From contig CADALE010000011.1 of the NCBI GenBank assembly GCA_902788705.1, forward strand, positions 50,113-114,112: a stretch of 64,000 bases of DNA, given 5' to 3'. The notes under the pieces were generated by a model, which was given only the letters and a program-made list of their open reading frames with translations, made no database searches and was not told the origin of the DNA. Below, one piece after another: positions 51,193 through 59,592 of this stretch. This DNA comes from an uncultured Coriobacteriaceae bacterium (GTDB taxonomy: Bacteria > Actinomycetota > Coriobacteriia > Coriobacteriales > Atopobiaceae). The stretch's first letter is position 1. Each line of letters starts with the position of its first letter. Made by a program: the position numbers and the translations under genes.

Positions 51193-52623
51193 CTAGCGGG
51201 GCTGGTATTCCTTGATGTCGAAGCTTGCCTTTATTGCCGCGCGCGCCTCCTCGAGGCTCGCGTACTCGCCCGAATAGATGAACTGCACCATCAGGTTGCC
51301 CAGTGCCGTGCCCTCGGTGGGGCCGGCAAACACGGGCAGCTGGCAGGCATCGGCCGTGGCCTGGTTGAGGTAGCCGTTGTTGGACCCGCCGCCCACGATG
51401 TTGATGCTGGTGTAGTCCTTCCCGGTAAGGTCGCGCAGCTGCGCCACCGTGCGCGCGTAGTCCTCCGCCAGCGAGTCGTACACGCACAGCGCATACTGCC
51501 CCATGGTCTGGGGTACCGGCTGGCCCGAGCGGGAGCACACGTCGCGCAGGGCGCCCAGCATGCTTGCCGGGGCAAGGAACTCCTGGTCGTCGGCGTCCAC
51601 CACGGAGTGGAAGCCTTCGGCGCGCGCCGCCTCGGCGGCCTGCACCAGATCGTCCCAGGTGGGGGCCACGCCGGTGGCCTCGCCCAGCTCGCGGCGCACG
51701 TTCTGGATCATCCACAGGCCCATGATGTTCTTGAGATAGCGATAGCGGCGCTCGTAGCCGCCCTCGTTGGTAAGGTTGGCGCCGGCGCTTGCGGGCGTGC
51801 AGATGGGCTCCTTGTTCTCGACGCCCACCAGGCTCCAGGTGCCGCTGGAGAAGTACACGGCCTTGTCGTCGCGGGCGGGCACGGCAAGCCAGGCGCTGCC
51901 GGTGTCGTGGCTGGCCACCAGCACGACCTCAGGCGCGTAGCCAATGCGCTCGGCCACCTCGGGCCGCACGCGCCCCTGCGCCTCTCCCGGCATGCGGATG
52001 GGCTGGAAGATGTGGCGTGGGAGGTTCAGTCGGCTGATGAGGGCGTCGTCCCAGTCGCAGCTCTCGGCGCCCACGAGCGCCGTGGTGCTGGCGTTGGTGT
52101 ACTCCTGGGCCTTCACGCCGGTGAGCACCCATCCAAGGTAGTCAGGCACCATGAGCAGCGCGGCGGCGGCGTCAAGCTGGCCGCGGTCCTCGCGGCTTTG
52201 GGCGCACAGCTGGTAGGCGGTGTTGAACTGCTGGTACTGGATGCCCGTGCGGGCGTAATGCTCGTCGAAGGAGAGGATGCCCGCAAGCTCGAGCGCGTCG
52301 CGCACGCCGTCGGTGCGGGAGTCGCGATAGCCCACGCAGTTGCCGATGCGCCGGTCGTCCCCGTCCAGCAGCACGTAGTCCACGGCCCAGGTGTCGATGC
52401 CTACCGTGGCAGGCTCGAATCCCTGCTCGCGTGCGGCGGCGAGGCCGGCAATCACGCTCTCGGCTAGGGCGTCGATGTCCCAGCACAGGTGCCCGTCCTT
52501 GTGCATGAGGCCATTCTCGAAGCGGTACACCTCCGTGAGCACCATGCGTCCATCGATCACCTGCCCTACGATGTGGCGTCCGCTGGACGCGCCAATGTCT
52601 ACCGCAAGATGACAAACTCCCAT
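51193..52623 (-). CDS. rhaB: Rhamnulokinase
   Basis: 476 residues, FGGY kinase. DIGASSGRH is the N-terminal phosphate loop, GIDTWAVDYVLLD the substrate loop, HDTGSAW the central motif, and GGGSNNGYLNQATAD the C-terminal adenosine site. This set is typical of RhaB. It phosphorylates L-rhamnulose at O1. It is first gene of the rhaB-rhaD-isomerase operon, divergent from the AraC regulator at 52805. The start codon at 52623 lacks a strong box (the upstream bases are AT-rich), so initiation may be weak. Confidence 0.95.
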   Translation of the reverse strand: MGVCHLAVDIGASSGRHIVGQVIDGRMVLTEVYRFENGLMHKDGHLCWDIDALAESVIAGLAAAREQGFEPATVGIDTWAVDYVLLDGDDRRIGNCVGYRDSRTDGVRDALELAGILSFDEHYARTGIQYQQFNTAYQLCAQSREDRGQLDAAAALLMVPDYLGWVLTGVKAQEYTNASTTALVGAESCDWDDALISRLNLPRHIFQPIRMPGEAQGRVRPEVAERIGYAPEVVLVASHDTGSAWLAVPARDDKAVYFSSGTWSLVGVENKEPICTPASAGANLTNEGGYERRYRYLKNIMGLWMIQNVRRELGEATGVAPTWDDLVQAAEAARAEGFHSVVDADDQEFLAPASMLGALRDVCSRSGQPVPQTMGQYALCVYDSLAEDYARTVAQLRDLTGKDYTSINIVGGGSNNGYLNQATADACQLPVFAGPTEGTALGNLMVQFIYSGEYASLEEARAAIKASFDIKEYQPR

Positions 52624-52711
52624 TTTATGGCCCTCCGCATCATGTGGGTACTATTGATCCCATATAAACAATACGCTGCAGTTCCATAAATGACCATGCG
52701 CAGGATTATCG

Positions 52712-52739
52712 TTGACTTTAGAAAAATGCGCCTCATAGT
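52712..52739 (+). promoter_or_regulatory. Promoter of the AraC-type regulator
   Basis: TTGACT (52712-52717), 16-bp spacer, CATAGT (52734-52739) in the rhaB/araC-type divergent gap. Confidence 0.5.
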
Positions 52740-52804
52740 AGAGAGAGGGGGGCCATCAGTTGCCAAGTTGCCGTGGCCCAGCGTTGGAGATGGGGAGGAA
52801 GCGC

Positions 52805-53680
52805 ATGCTTACCTACACCATGGACGTCGAGGAGCGCAGCCGCTGGATCATCGCCACGCCGTCAGCCGAGGAGGCGGCGCAGCCCTTCTTCTGCAGCGAG
52901 GTGGGCGACTTCTACGCGCGCTCCCAGTTCTCGACGGCGCGGTCGGACAAGAACAGCTTCATCGTGTTCTACACGCTGGGCGGTGCCGGCGTGGTACGGC
53001 AAGGGGGCCAGGAGGTGACCCTGCACAAGGGCCAGGCACTCCTGATGGACTGCCGCTCACCGCAGAGCTACGGCACGGCCCCGGGGCGCAACCACTGGTA
53101 TCACCTCTGGGCGCACGTGGACGGGGGAGGGGTGTCGATGGCCGCGGCGCAGCTGGGCCTCCCGCGACTTGCTGCGGTGGACGTGCCGCTCTCGCGCGTG
53201 CAGCCGCACTTCGACGTGCTGTTTGACCTGCTGGGCAAGGAGTCGATAGCCAACCGGGCGCGGACTGGCGCGGCGGTGCACGCCCTGCTGGCCGAGCTGG
53301 TGGTGTCGTCGCTCGAGCCCCAGGGCCCCTCATCGGCCGACCCCGTGCACATGGTGTGCGACTACGTCAGCCATCACTACGCCGAGGATCTCAGCCTGGA
53401 GAGCCTCTCCCAGTTGGCGGCCGTAAGCCCCAGCTACCTCATCCGCCTCTTCAAGCGGCAGATGGGCACCACGCCGCACGACTACCTCCTGCGCTACCGC
53501 ATCTCGCGGGCCAAGGAGCTGCTGGCCGAGACCTCGCTGACCGGCGCTGCCATAGCGCGCGAGGTGGGCTTCAACTCGGAGAGCAACTTCAGCTACCGAT
53601 TCAGCCGGATGGTGGGCCAGAGCCCGCGGGCCTATCGGCAGGGTACGCCCGAGCTGGTGCTAGAGGAGCAAGCGCGCTAA
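52805..53680 (+). CDS. AraC-family regulator of the rhamnose genes
   Basis: 291 residues. An N-terminal cupin-like ligand domain (about 1-160: VRQGGQEVTLHKGQALLMDCRSPQ) is followed by the AraC DNA-binding domain (about 190-285) with two HTHs: LSLESLSQLAAVSPSYLIRLFKRQMG and GAAIAREVGFNSESNFSYRFSRMVG. It is divergent from rhaB, so probably a rhamnose-responsive activator like RhaR/RhaS. The ATG at 52805 has GGGGAGG. Confidence 0.9.
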   Translation: MLTYTMDVEERSRWIIATPSAEEAAQPFFCSEVGDFYARSQFSTARSDKNSFIVFYTLGGAGVVRQGGQEVTLHKGQALLMDCRSPQSYGTAPGRNHWYHLWAHVDGGGVSMAAAQLGLPRLAAVDVPLSRVQPHFDVLFDLLGKESIANRARTGAAVHALLAELVVSSLEPQGPSSADPVHMVCDYVSHHYAEDLSLESLSQLAAVSPSYLIRLFKRQMGTTPHDYLLRYRISRAKELLAETSLTGAAIAREVGFNSESNFSYRFSRMVGQSPRAYRQGTPELVLEEQAR

Positions 53681-53729
53681 AGTGAGGATGGGCGCAGGCG
53701 ACATGCCGCACGTTGGCGAGGGGGTTCAC

Positions 53730-54353
53730 ATGGATGACGTCATGGTAATTGGCATCGCGGGTGGCTCGGGAAGCGGCAAGACCACGCTTACCAGCAAGCT
53801 GGCGCAGGCGTTGGGCACGGACGTGACCATCATCATGCATGACAGCTACTATCGAGCCCACCACGAGATGACCTACGAGCAGCGCACGCAGCTTAACTAC
53901 GACGACCCCGCGTCGTACGAGACCGAGCTTCTGGTGCAGCACCTTGCGGCGCTGCGCCGCGGCGAGGCCATTTCGTGTCCGGTGTACGACTTCTCCATGT
54001 ACGATCGCACGGACGAGACCGTGCTGGTGCAGCCGTCTCGCGTGATCGTGGTGGAGGGAATCCTCATCTTCTGCGAGCCGGCCCTGCGCGAGCTGATGGA
54101 CCTGAGGGTGTTTGTGGACGCCGATGCCGACGTGCGCATCCTGCGGAGGCTGGCGCGCGACGTGCGCGAGCGCGGGCGTACCATCGAGAGCGTGATCTCC
54201 CAGTACGCAGCCACCGTGAAGCCCATGCACGAGGCCCACGTCGAGCCCAGCAAGCGCTACGCCGACGTGGTGGTGCCCACCGATGGCGAGGGCAACATGG
54301 ATGTTGCGGTGGGCCTCATCGCGAGCTACGTGAGAGAGCACCTGCGGGCGTAG
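53730..54353 (+). CDS. udk: Uridine kinase
   Basis: 207 residues. Walker A GGSGSGKTT, HDSYYRAHHEM, NYDDPASYETELL with the substrate Asp, YDFSMYDRTDE, and RRLARDVRERGRTIESVISQY lid. Phosphorylates uridine and cytidine with GTP/ATP in the salvage pathway. It interrupts the rhamnose locus and looks unrelated to it. The ATG at 53730 has GAGGGGG. A palindromic repeat and a tandem array follow. Confidence 0.93.
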   Translation: MDDVMVIGIAGGSGSGKTTLTSKLAQALGTDVTIIMHDSYYRAHHEMTYEQRTQLNYDDPASYETELLVQHLAALRRGEAISCPVYDFSMYDRTDETVLVQPSRVIVVEGILIFCEPALRELMDLRVFVDADADVRILRRLARDVRERGRTIESVISQYAATVKPMHEAHVEPSKRYADVVVPTDGEGNMDVAVGLIASYVREHLRA

Positions 54354-54416
54354 GGCCTGGATTCGGACCGGCGGGGGACCGGTGCGGGGCAAGGACCGGA
54401 GCGGGCCGGCGCAAAA

Positions 54417-54485
54417 GTGTACATATAATTTGAGTTATTCGAGCTCCAAAAAACGGAGTCCTGATAAGTGAAATTAAATGTACAC
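54417..54485. repeat. 69-bp palindromic element, copy 1
   Basis: Ends GTGTACAT and ATGTACAC; long inverted arms (TAATTT...AAATTA) and an inner hairpin centred on a run of A. A second 69-bp copy, in opposite orientation, is at 59435. AT-rich in a GC-rich region. G+C-rich GGGACCGG-type repeats follow on the same side in both copies. Confidence 0.9.
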
Positions 54486-54489
54486 TCTG

Positions 54490-54578
54490 GGCTCGGGACC
54501 GGCTCGGGACCGGCTCGGGACCGGCTCGGGACCGGCTCGGGACCGGCTCGGGACCGGCTCGGGACCGGCTCGGGACGG
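54490..54578. repeat. 11-bp tandem array
   Basis: Eight starts of the unit CTCGGGACCGG at 11-bp spacing (seven full copies plus a partial). It ends 3 bp before the stop codon of the HAD gene on the minus strand. Confidence 0.95.
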
Positions 54579-54581
54579 GTG

Positions 54582-55364
54582 CTAGATCAGCCCGAAGTGC
54601 TCGAAGGCGTGCAGCAGCCCGTCGTCGTGCAGGTCGGTGGTCACCCACGTCGCTGCCGCCTTGGCGTTGTCGTTCCCGTTGCCCATGCATACCGAGACGT
54701 CGGCCGCACGCAGCATGGTGAGGTCGTTATCGGAGTCGCCACATGCCATCGTGCGCCAACCCGCGCCAAGGCAGCTGCGAACGGCCTCCATGGCGGTGGC
54801 CTTGGTCACGCCGGAGGCGGTTGCCTCGGCGATGCCCGGCGCCAGTCGGGTGAGCGTCACGCCTTCGGGCATGAGTGCCGCCACCTGGTCGAAGTCGGGG
54901 TTGCCTGCGTGGTAGAACAGCTTGTGGATGCGCCCCCACTCGTCGTCGGGCATGGTCTCGACGCGCGGCACCGACATGATGATGTCGGTGGGACCTAGCG
55001 CCTCAAGGCGCTCCTGGTAGGACGCCTCGTCATTCACCCCAATCCAGCTGCCGTCGCCCGCCTCGAGGTTGTAGTTGAGGCCAAACGAGTCGAAGACGGC
55101 AGCCACGGCGCGGGTGCGCTCCTCGCCAAGGGGTTCGTCCACGATGGTCTTCCCGTCAAGGATGACCTCGGCACCCGCGGCGAAGCAGAAGCCATCAAGC
55201 TGCAGGTAGGAGAGGTCGTTTACCTCGGAACGCGCCCGACCGGTGTTGGTGAGCACCTTATGGCCGTTGGCCTGTGCGCGGCGGATGGCCTCGCGGGCCG
55301 AGTCGGGCACCACGCCCCATTCCCAAAGCGTGCCATCAAGGTCGAGAAATACTGCGGTGGGCAT
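54582..55364 (-). CDS. HAD-family phosphatase (Cof type)
   Basis: 260 residues. Motif I DLDGTLW with both Asp, motif II TNTGRAR, Lys in ASGVTKATAM, motif III GDSDNDLTM. It has a large C2-type cap, as in sugar-phosphatases of the Cof group. It probably dephosphorylates a sugar phosphate or nucleotide in the cytosol. The ATG at 55364 follows GAAAGG at 9 bp. Its 3' end touches an 11-bp tandem array. A second HAD gene lies at 58469. Confidence 0.9.
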   Translation of the reverse strand: MPTAVFLDLDGTLWEWGVVPDSAREAIRRAQANGHKVLTNTGRARSEVNDLSYLQLDGFCFAAGAEVILDGKTIVDEPLGEERTRAVAAVFDSFGLNYNLEAGDGSWIGVNDEASYQERLEALGPTDIIMSVPRVETMPDDEWGRIHKLFYHAGNPDFDQVAALMPEGVTLTRLAPGIAEATASGVTKATAMEAVRSCLGAGWRTMACGDSDNDLTMLRAADVSVCMGNGNDNAKAAATWVTTDLHDDGLLHAFEHFGLI

Positions 55365-55607
55365 GTCGGTGGGCCTTTCGTCGCGTCGGTTCAACGAGGC
55401 TAGCTTACACGAAAGCAGGCCCGCGCCACCAAAACACGACGCATCGCACCGGCGCCACGGAGTGCCGCCTCCCGCTCGCGGGCATACACTTATAAAAAAG
55501 GTTCAAGTGGTTTAGAAAAATCAGCCACCCTGGGAGCGGGGGGGGACGACGCCTACACGTTGGCGATTACAATGAGTCTTGGCCATACCTTTCGAGAAGG
55601 GAACCTC

Positions 55608-58356
55608 ATGAACATTGTGCGTCCGCAGGTTAACCACATCACGAACCCGCTTGGCTTCGATCTAGGCGCGGCGCCCACGTTTACCTGGGCTGTCGAGGGC
55701 GCCAAGGGCACGAGGGCAGAGGCCTCGCGCGTGGTGGTGACGTGCGGCGGCGAGGTGGTGGCCGACACCGGCTGGGCAGACCTAGACGCCAAGGCCTGCG
55801 CGCTTGACATGGCGCTGGCCCCGCGCACGCGCTACGAGTGGACGGTGTCGGTGCGCTCGGACGCCGGCGAGGAGGCCACGAGCGAGCCGGCCTGGTTCGA
55901 GACGGCCAAGATGGGCGAGCCGTGGGCTGCCAGCTGGCTTACCTGCGACTATGACGAGCCTCGTCACCCGGTGTTCTCGCGCGAGCTTGCGCTTGAGGAG
56001 GGCAAGAAGGTTGCCTCTGCGCGCCTGTACATGGTGGGCCTGGGCGTGTACGACGTGTGCATCGACGGCGTGAGCGTGTCGGACGAGGTGCTGGCCCCGG
56101 GCACGCACTCTTTCGACAACTGGATTCAGTACCAGACCTACGACGTGACCTCGCTCGTCGAGGACGGCGCCGAGCTGTCGGTGGAGCTGGGCCACGGCTG
56201 GTACTCGGGCCGTTTTGGCTTCGTGAAGAGCGACCACGGCTACTACGGCAACGACTGGCGCCTCATCGTCGAGCTGCACGTCGCCTATGCCGACGGCTCC
56301 GAGCAGGTCATCGGCACCGACGAGGGCTGGCAGGTGACGCGCTCAAACACCACCTTCTCCAACATCTACGACGGCATGCGCATCGATGACACGCTGCCGG
56401 CAGTCCAGCCGGTCGCCGCCACGCTGCTTCCCGCCGACGAGGCCGCAGAGGCCACGGCCAAGCTGCATGCCCGTCTGAGCCTGCCCGTGGTTCCGCACGA
56501 GACCTTCGTGCCTGAGGTCATCCGTACGCCGGCAGGCGAGTGCGTGCTTGACCTTGGCCAGAACATCGCCGGCACGTTCCGCATGCGCATGCACTACCCC
56601 GCAGGCACCGTGGTGCGCGTGCAGACCTCCGAGCTGCTGCAGGACGGCAACTTCTACCGCGACAACCTGCGCACCGCACTCTCCGAGCTGTGGTACACCA
56701 GCGACGGAACCGACCTTGAGGTGTCGCCCAACCTCACCTTCTTTGGATATCGTTACGCCAAGGTGACCATCGACGGGGCCAACCCGGAGAGCTTTGACCC
56801 GGCCGACTTCACGGGCATCGCGCTGTACAGCGACTTTGACGGCGAGCGCGGTCGCATCACGACCGGGCATGCGAAGGTTAACCAGCTCATCTCCAACGCA
56901 CGACACGGCCACCGACTGCCCGCAGCGCGACGAGCGTATGGGCTGGACGGGTGACGCAAACGTGTTCAGCGGCACGGCGCTGCGCCTGGCCGCGCCCTAT
57001 GCCTTCTACCGCAAGTATCTCTACGATATGGCCCTTGAGCAGGCAACCGTTGATGGCAACATGCCCATGGTGGTGCCCAGCTACGGCCTCAAGAACGGGG
57101 CCTCCGTCTGGGGCGACGCCACCACGTGCATTCCCTGGAATATGTACGAGGTGGATGGTGACCCGGCCATTCTGGTCGAGCACTATGATGCCATGCGCAG
57201 TTGGGTTGACCACATGACGCGCGTTGACGGCGACAACCATGGCTGGGGCCGCAACTTCCAGTTTGGCGACTGGCTGGCCCTTGACAGCAAGGACCCTGCA
57301 GGCCGCATCGGTTATACCGACAACGGCTTCATCGGCTATCTCTACTACTGGAACAGCGCGATGATCGTTGCCAACACGGCTCACGTCCTGGGCAAGGCCG
57401 ATGACGAGGCGCGCTATCGTGCGCTGGCGGACGCCATTCGCAGCTGGATTGAGGCGGAGTACTACACCGCCACGGGCCGCTGTGCCGTTAACACGCAGAC
57501 GGCCTACGTCATCTCGCTGTGGTTTGGGTTTGGCAACCGCGATTGGAACATCGCGCAGCTGCGCAAGATGCTTGACGAGAACGGTGGCAAGCTTACCACG
57601 GGCTTCGTGGGCACCCCGCTTTTGTGCCCCGTGCTCTCCGAGGCGGGCCTCGATCGCATGGCGTACCAGTTGCTCCTCAATGAGGACTACCCCGGGTGGC
57701 TGTTTGCCGTTAACCTGGGCGCCACCACCATCTGGGAGCGCTGGAATTCGCTGGACGCCGACGGCCACATCACGGGCATCGACATGAACTCTATGAACCA
57801 CTATAGCTACGGCGCCATCGTCGAGTGGATCGTGGGCTACGCCGCTGGCCTCCAGGCTGCCGAGCCGGGCTTTGCGAAGGCGCGCATCGCGCCGCGCGTG
57901 AGCTGGAGGCTGGGGAGCATCGACGCGTCGCTTGACTCCGCCGCGGGCACCTACCGCGTGGCGTGGGAGTGCGTGGACGAGACGCATCTGCACCTTGTGG
58001 TGACCGTGCCGTTTGGTGCCGAGGCCGAGGTCGTGCTGCCGCTTGCGGACGAGGCCACGTACGAGGCACTGGGTGGCCACGTGCTGACCGCAGGCACCTA
58101 CGAGCTGACGTACGAGACCGTGAAGCCCCTGCGTTGGGCGCCGAGCGTGGACTGGACCGTGGCGCAGATCATGGATGACCGTGCGGTCGCCGACGTGGTT
58201 CGTGGCTTCGTGGATGGCTTCGACTACTGCATGCTGACGGCCGATGCCTCCAAGACCCTGCGGCAGCTGCAGTCCGAGGGCTTTGGCCAGAACCGCAAGA
58301 TGACGGCCGAGGAGCTTGAGGCCTGCGACGCTGCCCTGAGGGCGCTCGCGGAATAG
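55608..58356 (+). pseudogene. Alpha-L-rhamnosidase (GH78) broken by a frameshift
   Basis: Frame 1 runs from the ATG at 55608 (GAGAAGGGAAC box) to 56954. It covers the N-terminal beta domains and the GH78 motif TPAGECVLDLGQNIAGTF. Near 56900 the text jumps: after KVNQLISNA the family expects VWGQRGNFLDVPTDCPQ, but only a few codons remain before TDCPQRDERMGWTGDA, which is in frame 2. Frame 2 continues to 58356 with the catalytic barrel. About 30 bp are missing with a net shift. Total length would be about 915 residues, normal for GH78. Without correction no active enzyme is made. It cleaves alpha-L-rhamnosides and fits the rhaBD locus. Confidence 0.85.
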
Positions 58357-58377
58357 AGGGCGCCACACGTACGTAAA

Positions 58378-58425
58378 GGCCCGGCCCCGACACGCGCGAC
58401 GTGTCGGGGCCGGGCTCTTGTTTGT
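58378..58425. terminator. Convergent terminator
   Basis: GCCCGGCCCCGACACG with its perfect complement, 5-base loop, CTCTTGTTT tail. Between GH78 (+) and HAD (-). Confidence 0.9.
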
Positions 58426-58468
58426 AGGGATCTGCCGGTAGAGCTGCGTGCGTGCGGCGCGCCGGCGG

Positions 58469-59245
58469 CTATCGTGCCATGAAGTCGCGGATGGCCTCGG
58501 CGGCGCTGTCCACCAGGACGTCTGCGTGCGAGTGCATGCCCGGGTCGGCCGAGTGGAACGTGTACGCGACGTCAGCCGCGTCAAGCAGCGGCAGGTCGTT
58601 GAACGAGTCGCCCATGCCCGCCGTGAGCGTCGCGCCAAAGTACTCGGCGGCACGACGCAGCCCCGTGCCCTTCGAGCAACCTGCGGGAACCACGTCGATG
58701 CTGGCCAGGTTCACATACGCAGTGAGCACGCCGGAAAAGCGCTCGTTTACAAGGGCTGCTGCCTCCGTGGCCTGCTCGATGGTGCTGGTCTCGATGCCTA
58801 GCCCGTAGAAGGGCCCGCAAATCTCGTCAAAGCTGTTGGCATAGCGCAGCATGGGCCACGGGGTGCCCTGTTCCAGGCTCCAATAGGCCTCGCTTGCCAC
58901 GATCAGCAGGAACTCGTCGCTTTTGTTGAGGGGCCTCAGCAGCTCGCAGCACTCACGCACGACGTCCTTTGGCGCCGTCTGGTTCCAGATGAGCTGGCGG
59001 TCGCGGTCGAAGAGGGCCGCGCCGGTGGTTGCGATGTAGAAGTCGAACGAGAAGGCCAGGCCTGGAGCGGCGTCGGTCTGGTCGGTCAGACCGTACAGCG
59101 GCCTGCCCGTGCAGACGCCAAAGAGCTCGCCCGCCGACTGGAGGTCGAGGATTGCCTGCGTGTTGGTGGGGTTAACCACATACGAGTCGCTTTCGCCGAA
59201 GGTGTGGATGGTTCCGTCGAAGTCGCTGGCAAAGAGCTTGGGCAT
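58469..59245 (-). CDS. HAD-family phosphatase
   Basis: 258 residues. Motif I SDFDGTIH, motif II CTGRPLYG, Lys in GCSKGTGLRRAAEYFG, motif III GMGDSFNDLPLL. Cap of the Cof type. Substrate unknown, probably a sugar phosphate. The ATG at 59245 has GGAGGCCCC. It faces the second 69-bp palindrome and its G+C-rich flank, upstream. Confidence 0.9.
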   Translation of the reverse strand: MPKLFASDFDGTIHTFGESDSYVVNPTNTQAILDLQSAGELFGVCTGRPLYGLTDQTDAAPGLAFSFDFYIATTGAALFDRDRQLIWNQTAPKDVVRECCELLRPLNKSDEFLLIVASEAYWSLEQGTPWPMLRYANSFDEICGPFYGLGIETSTIEQATEAAALVNERFSGVLTAYVNLASIDVVPAGCSKGTGLRRAAEYFGATLTAGMGDSFNDLPLLDAADVAYTFHSADPGMHSHADVLVDSAAEAIRDFMAR

Positions 59246-59299
59246 GGGGCCTCCGTGTGGTCGCGTTGTCCTGATGCCACATGATACGGGAAATGCGGC

Positions 59300-59434
59300 T
59301 GGGACGTGTGGGCAAAGCCCGGCCCGGCCCCGCGCGCCGCCCCGGCCCGGTCCCGCACCGGCCCGGCCCCGCGCGTCGCTCCCGCGCCGCCCCGGTCCCG
59401 CACCGCGCTGCTCCCGGCCCGTCCCGCGCTGGGA
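59300..59434. repeat. G+C-rich low-complexity flank of palindrome copy 2
   Basis: About 135 bp made of GGTCCCG, CGGCCCGG and CCGCGC motifs. Read on the minus strand it follows the 69-bp palindrome, as the 11-bp array follows copy 1. Confidence 0.7.
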
Positions 59435-59503
59435 GTGTACATTTAATTTCACTTATTTGGACTCCGTTTTTAAGAGCCCGAATAACTCAAATTAAATGTA
59501 CAC
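59435..59503. repeat. 69-bp palindromic element, copy 2
   Basis: Inverted orientation relative to the copy at 54417. The ends are GTGTACATTTAATTT and complement; an inner GGACTCCG stem resembles copy 1 (CGGAGTCC). Same length, about 85 percent identical by eye. Confidence 0.9.
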
Positions 59504-59592
59504 TCGCCCAGCGCGACAAGCAGGCATACACTATGGTCAGGTACGTTCGCGTGCACGATCAAGGCGAAAGCTCGCTCGGGAGGGGAGGTCCC

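Noticed and set aside
56880..56940. Programmed frameshift in GH78
   Set aside because: About ten conserved residues are missing as well, so a deletion fits better than recoding.
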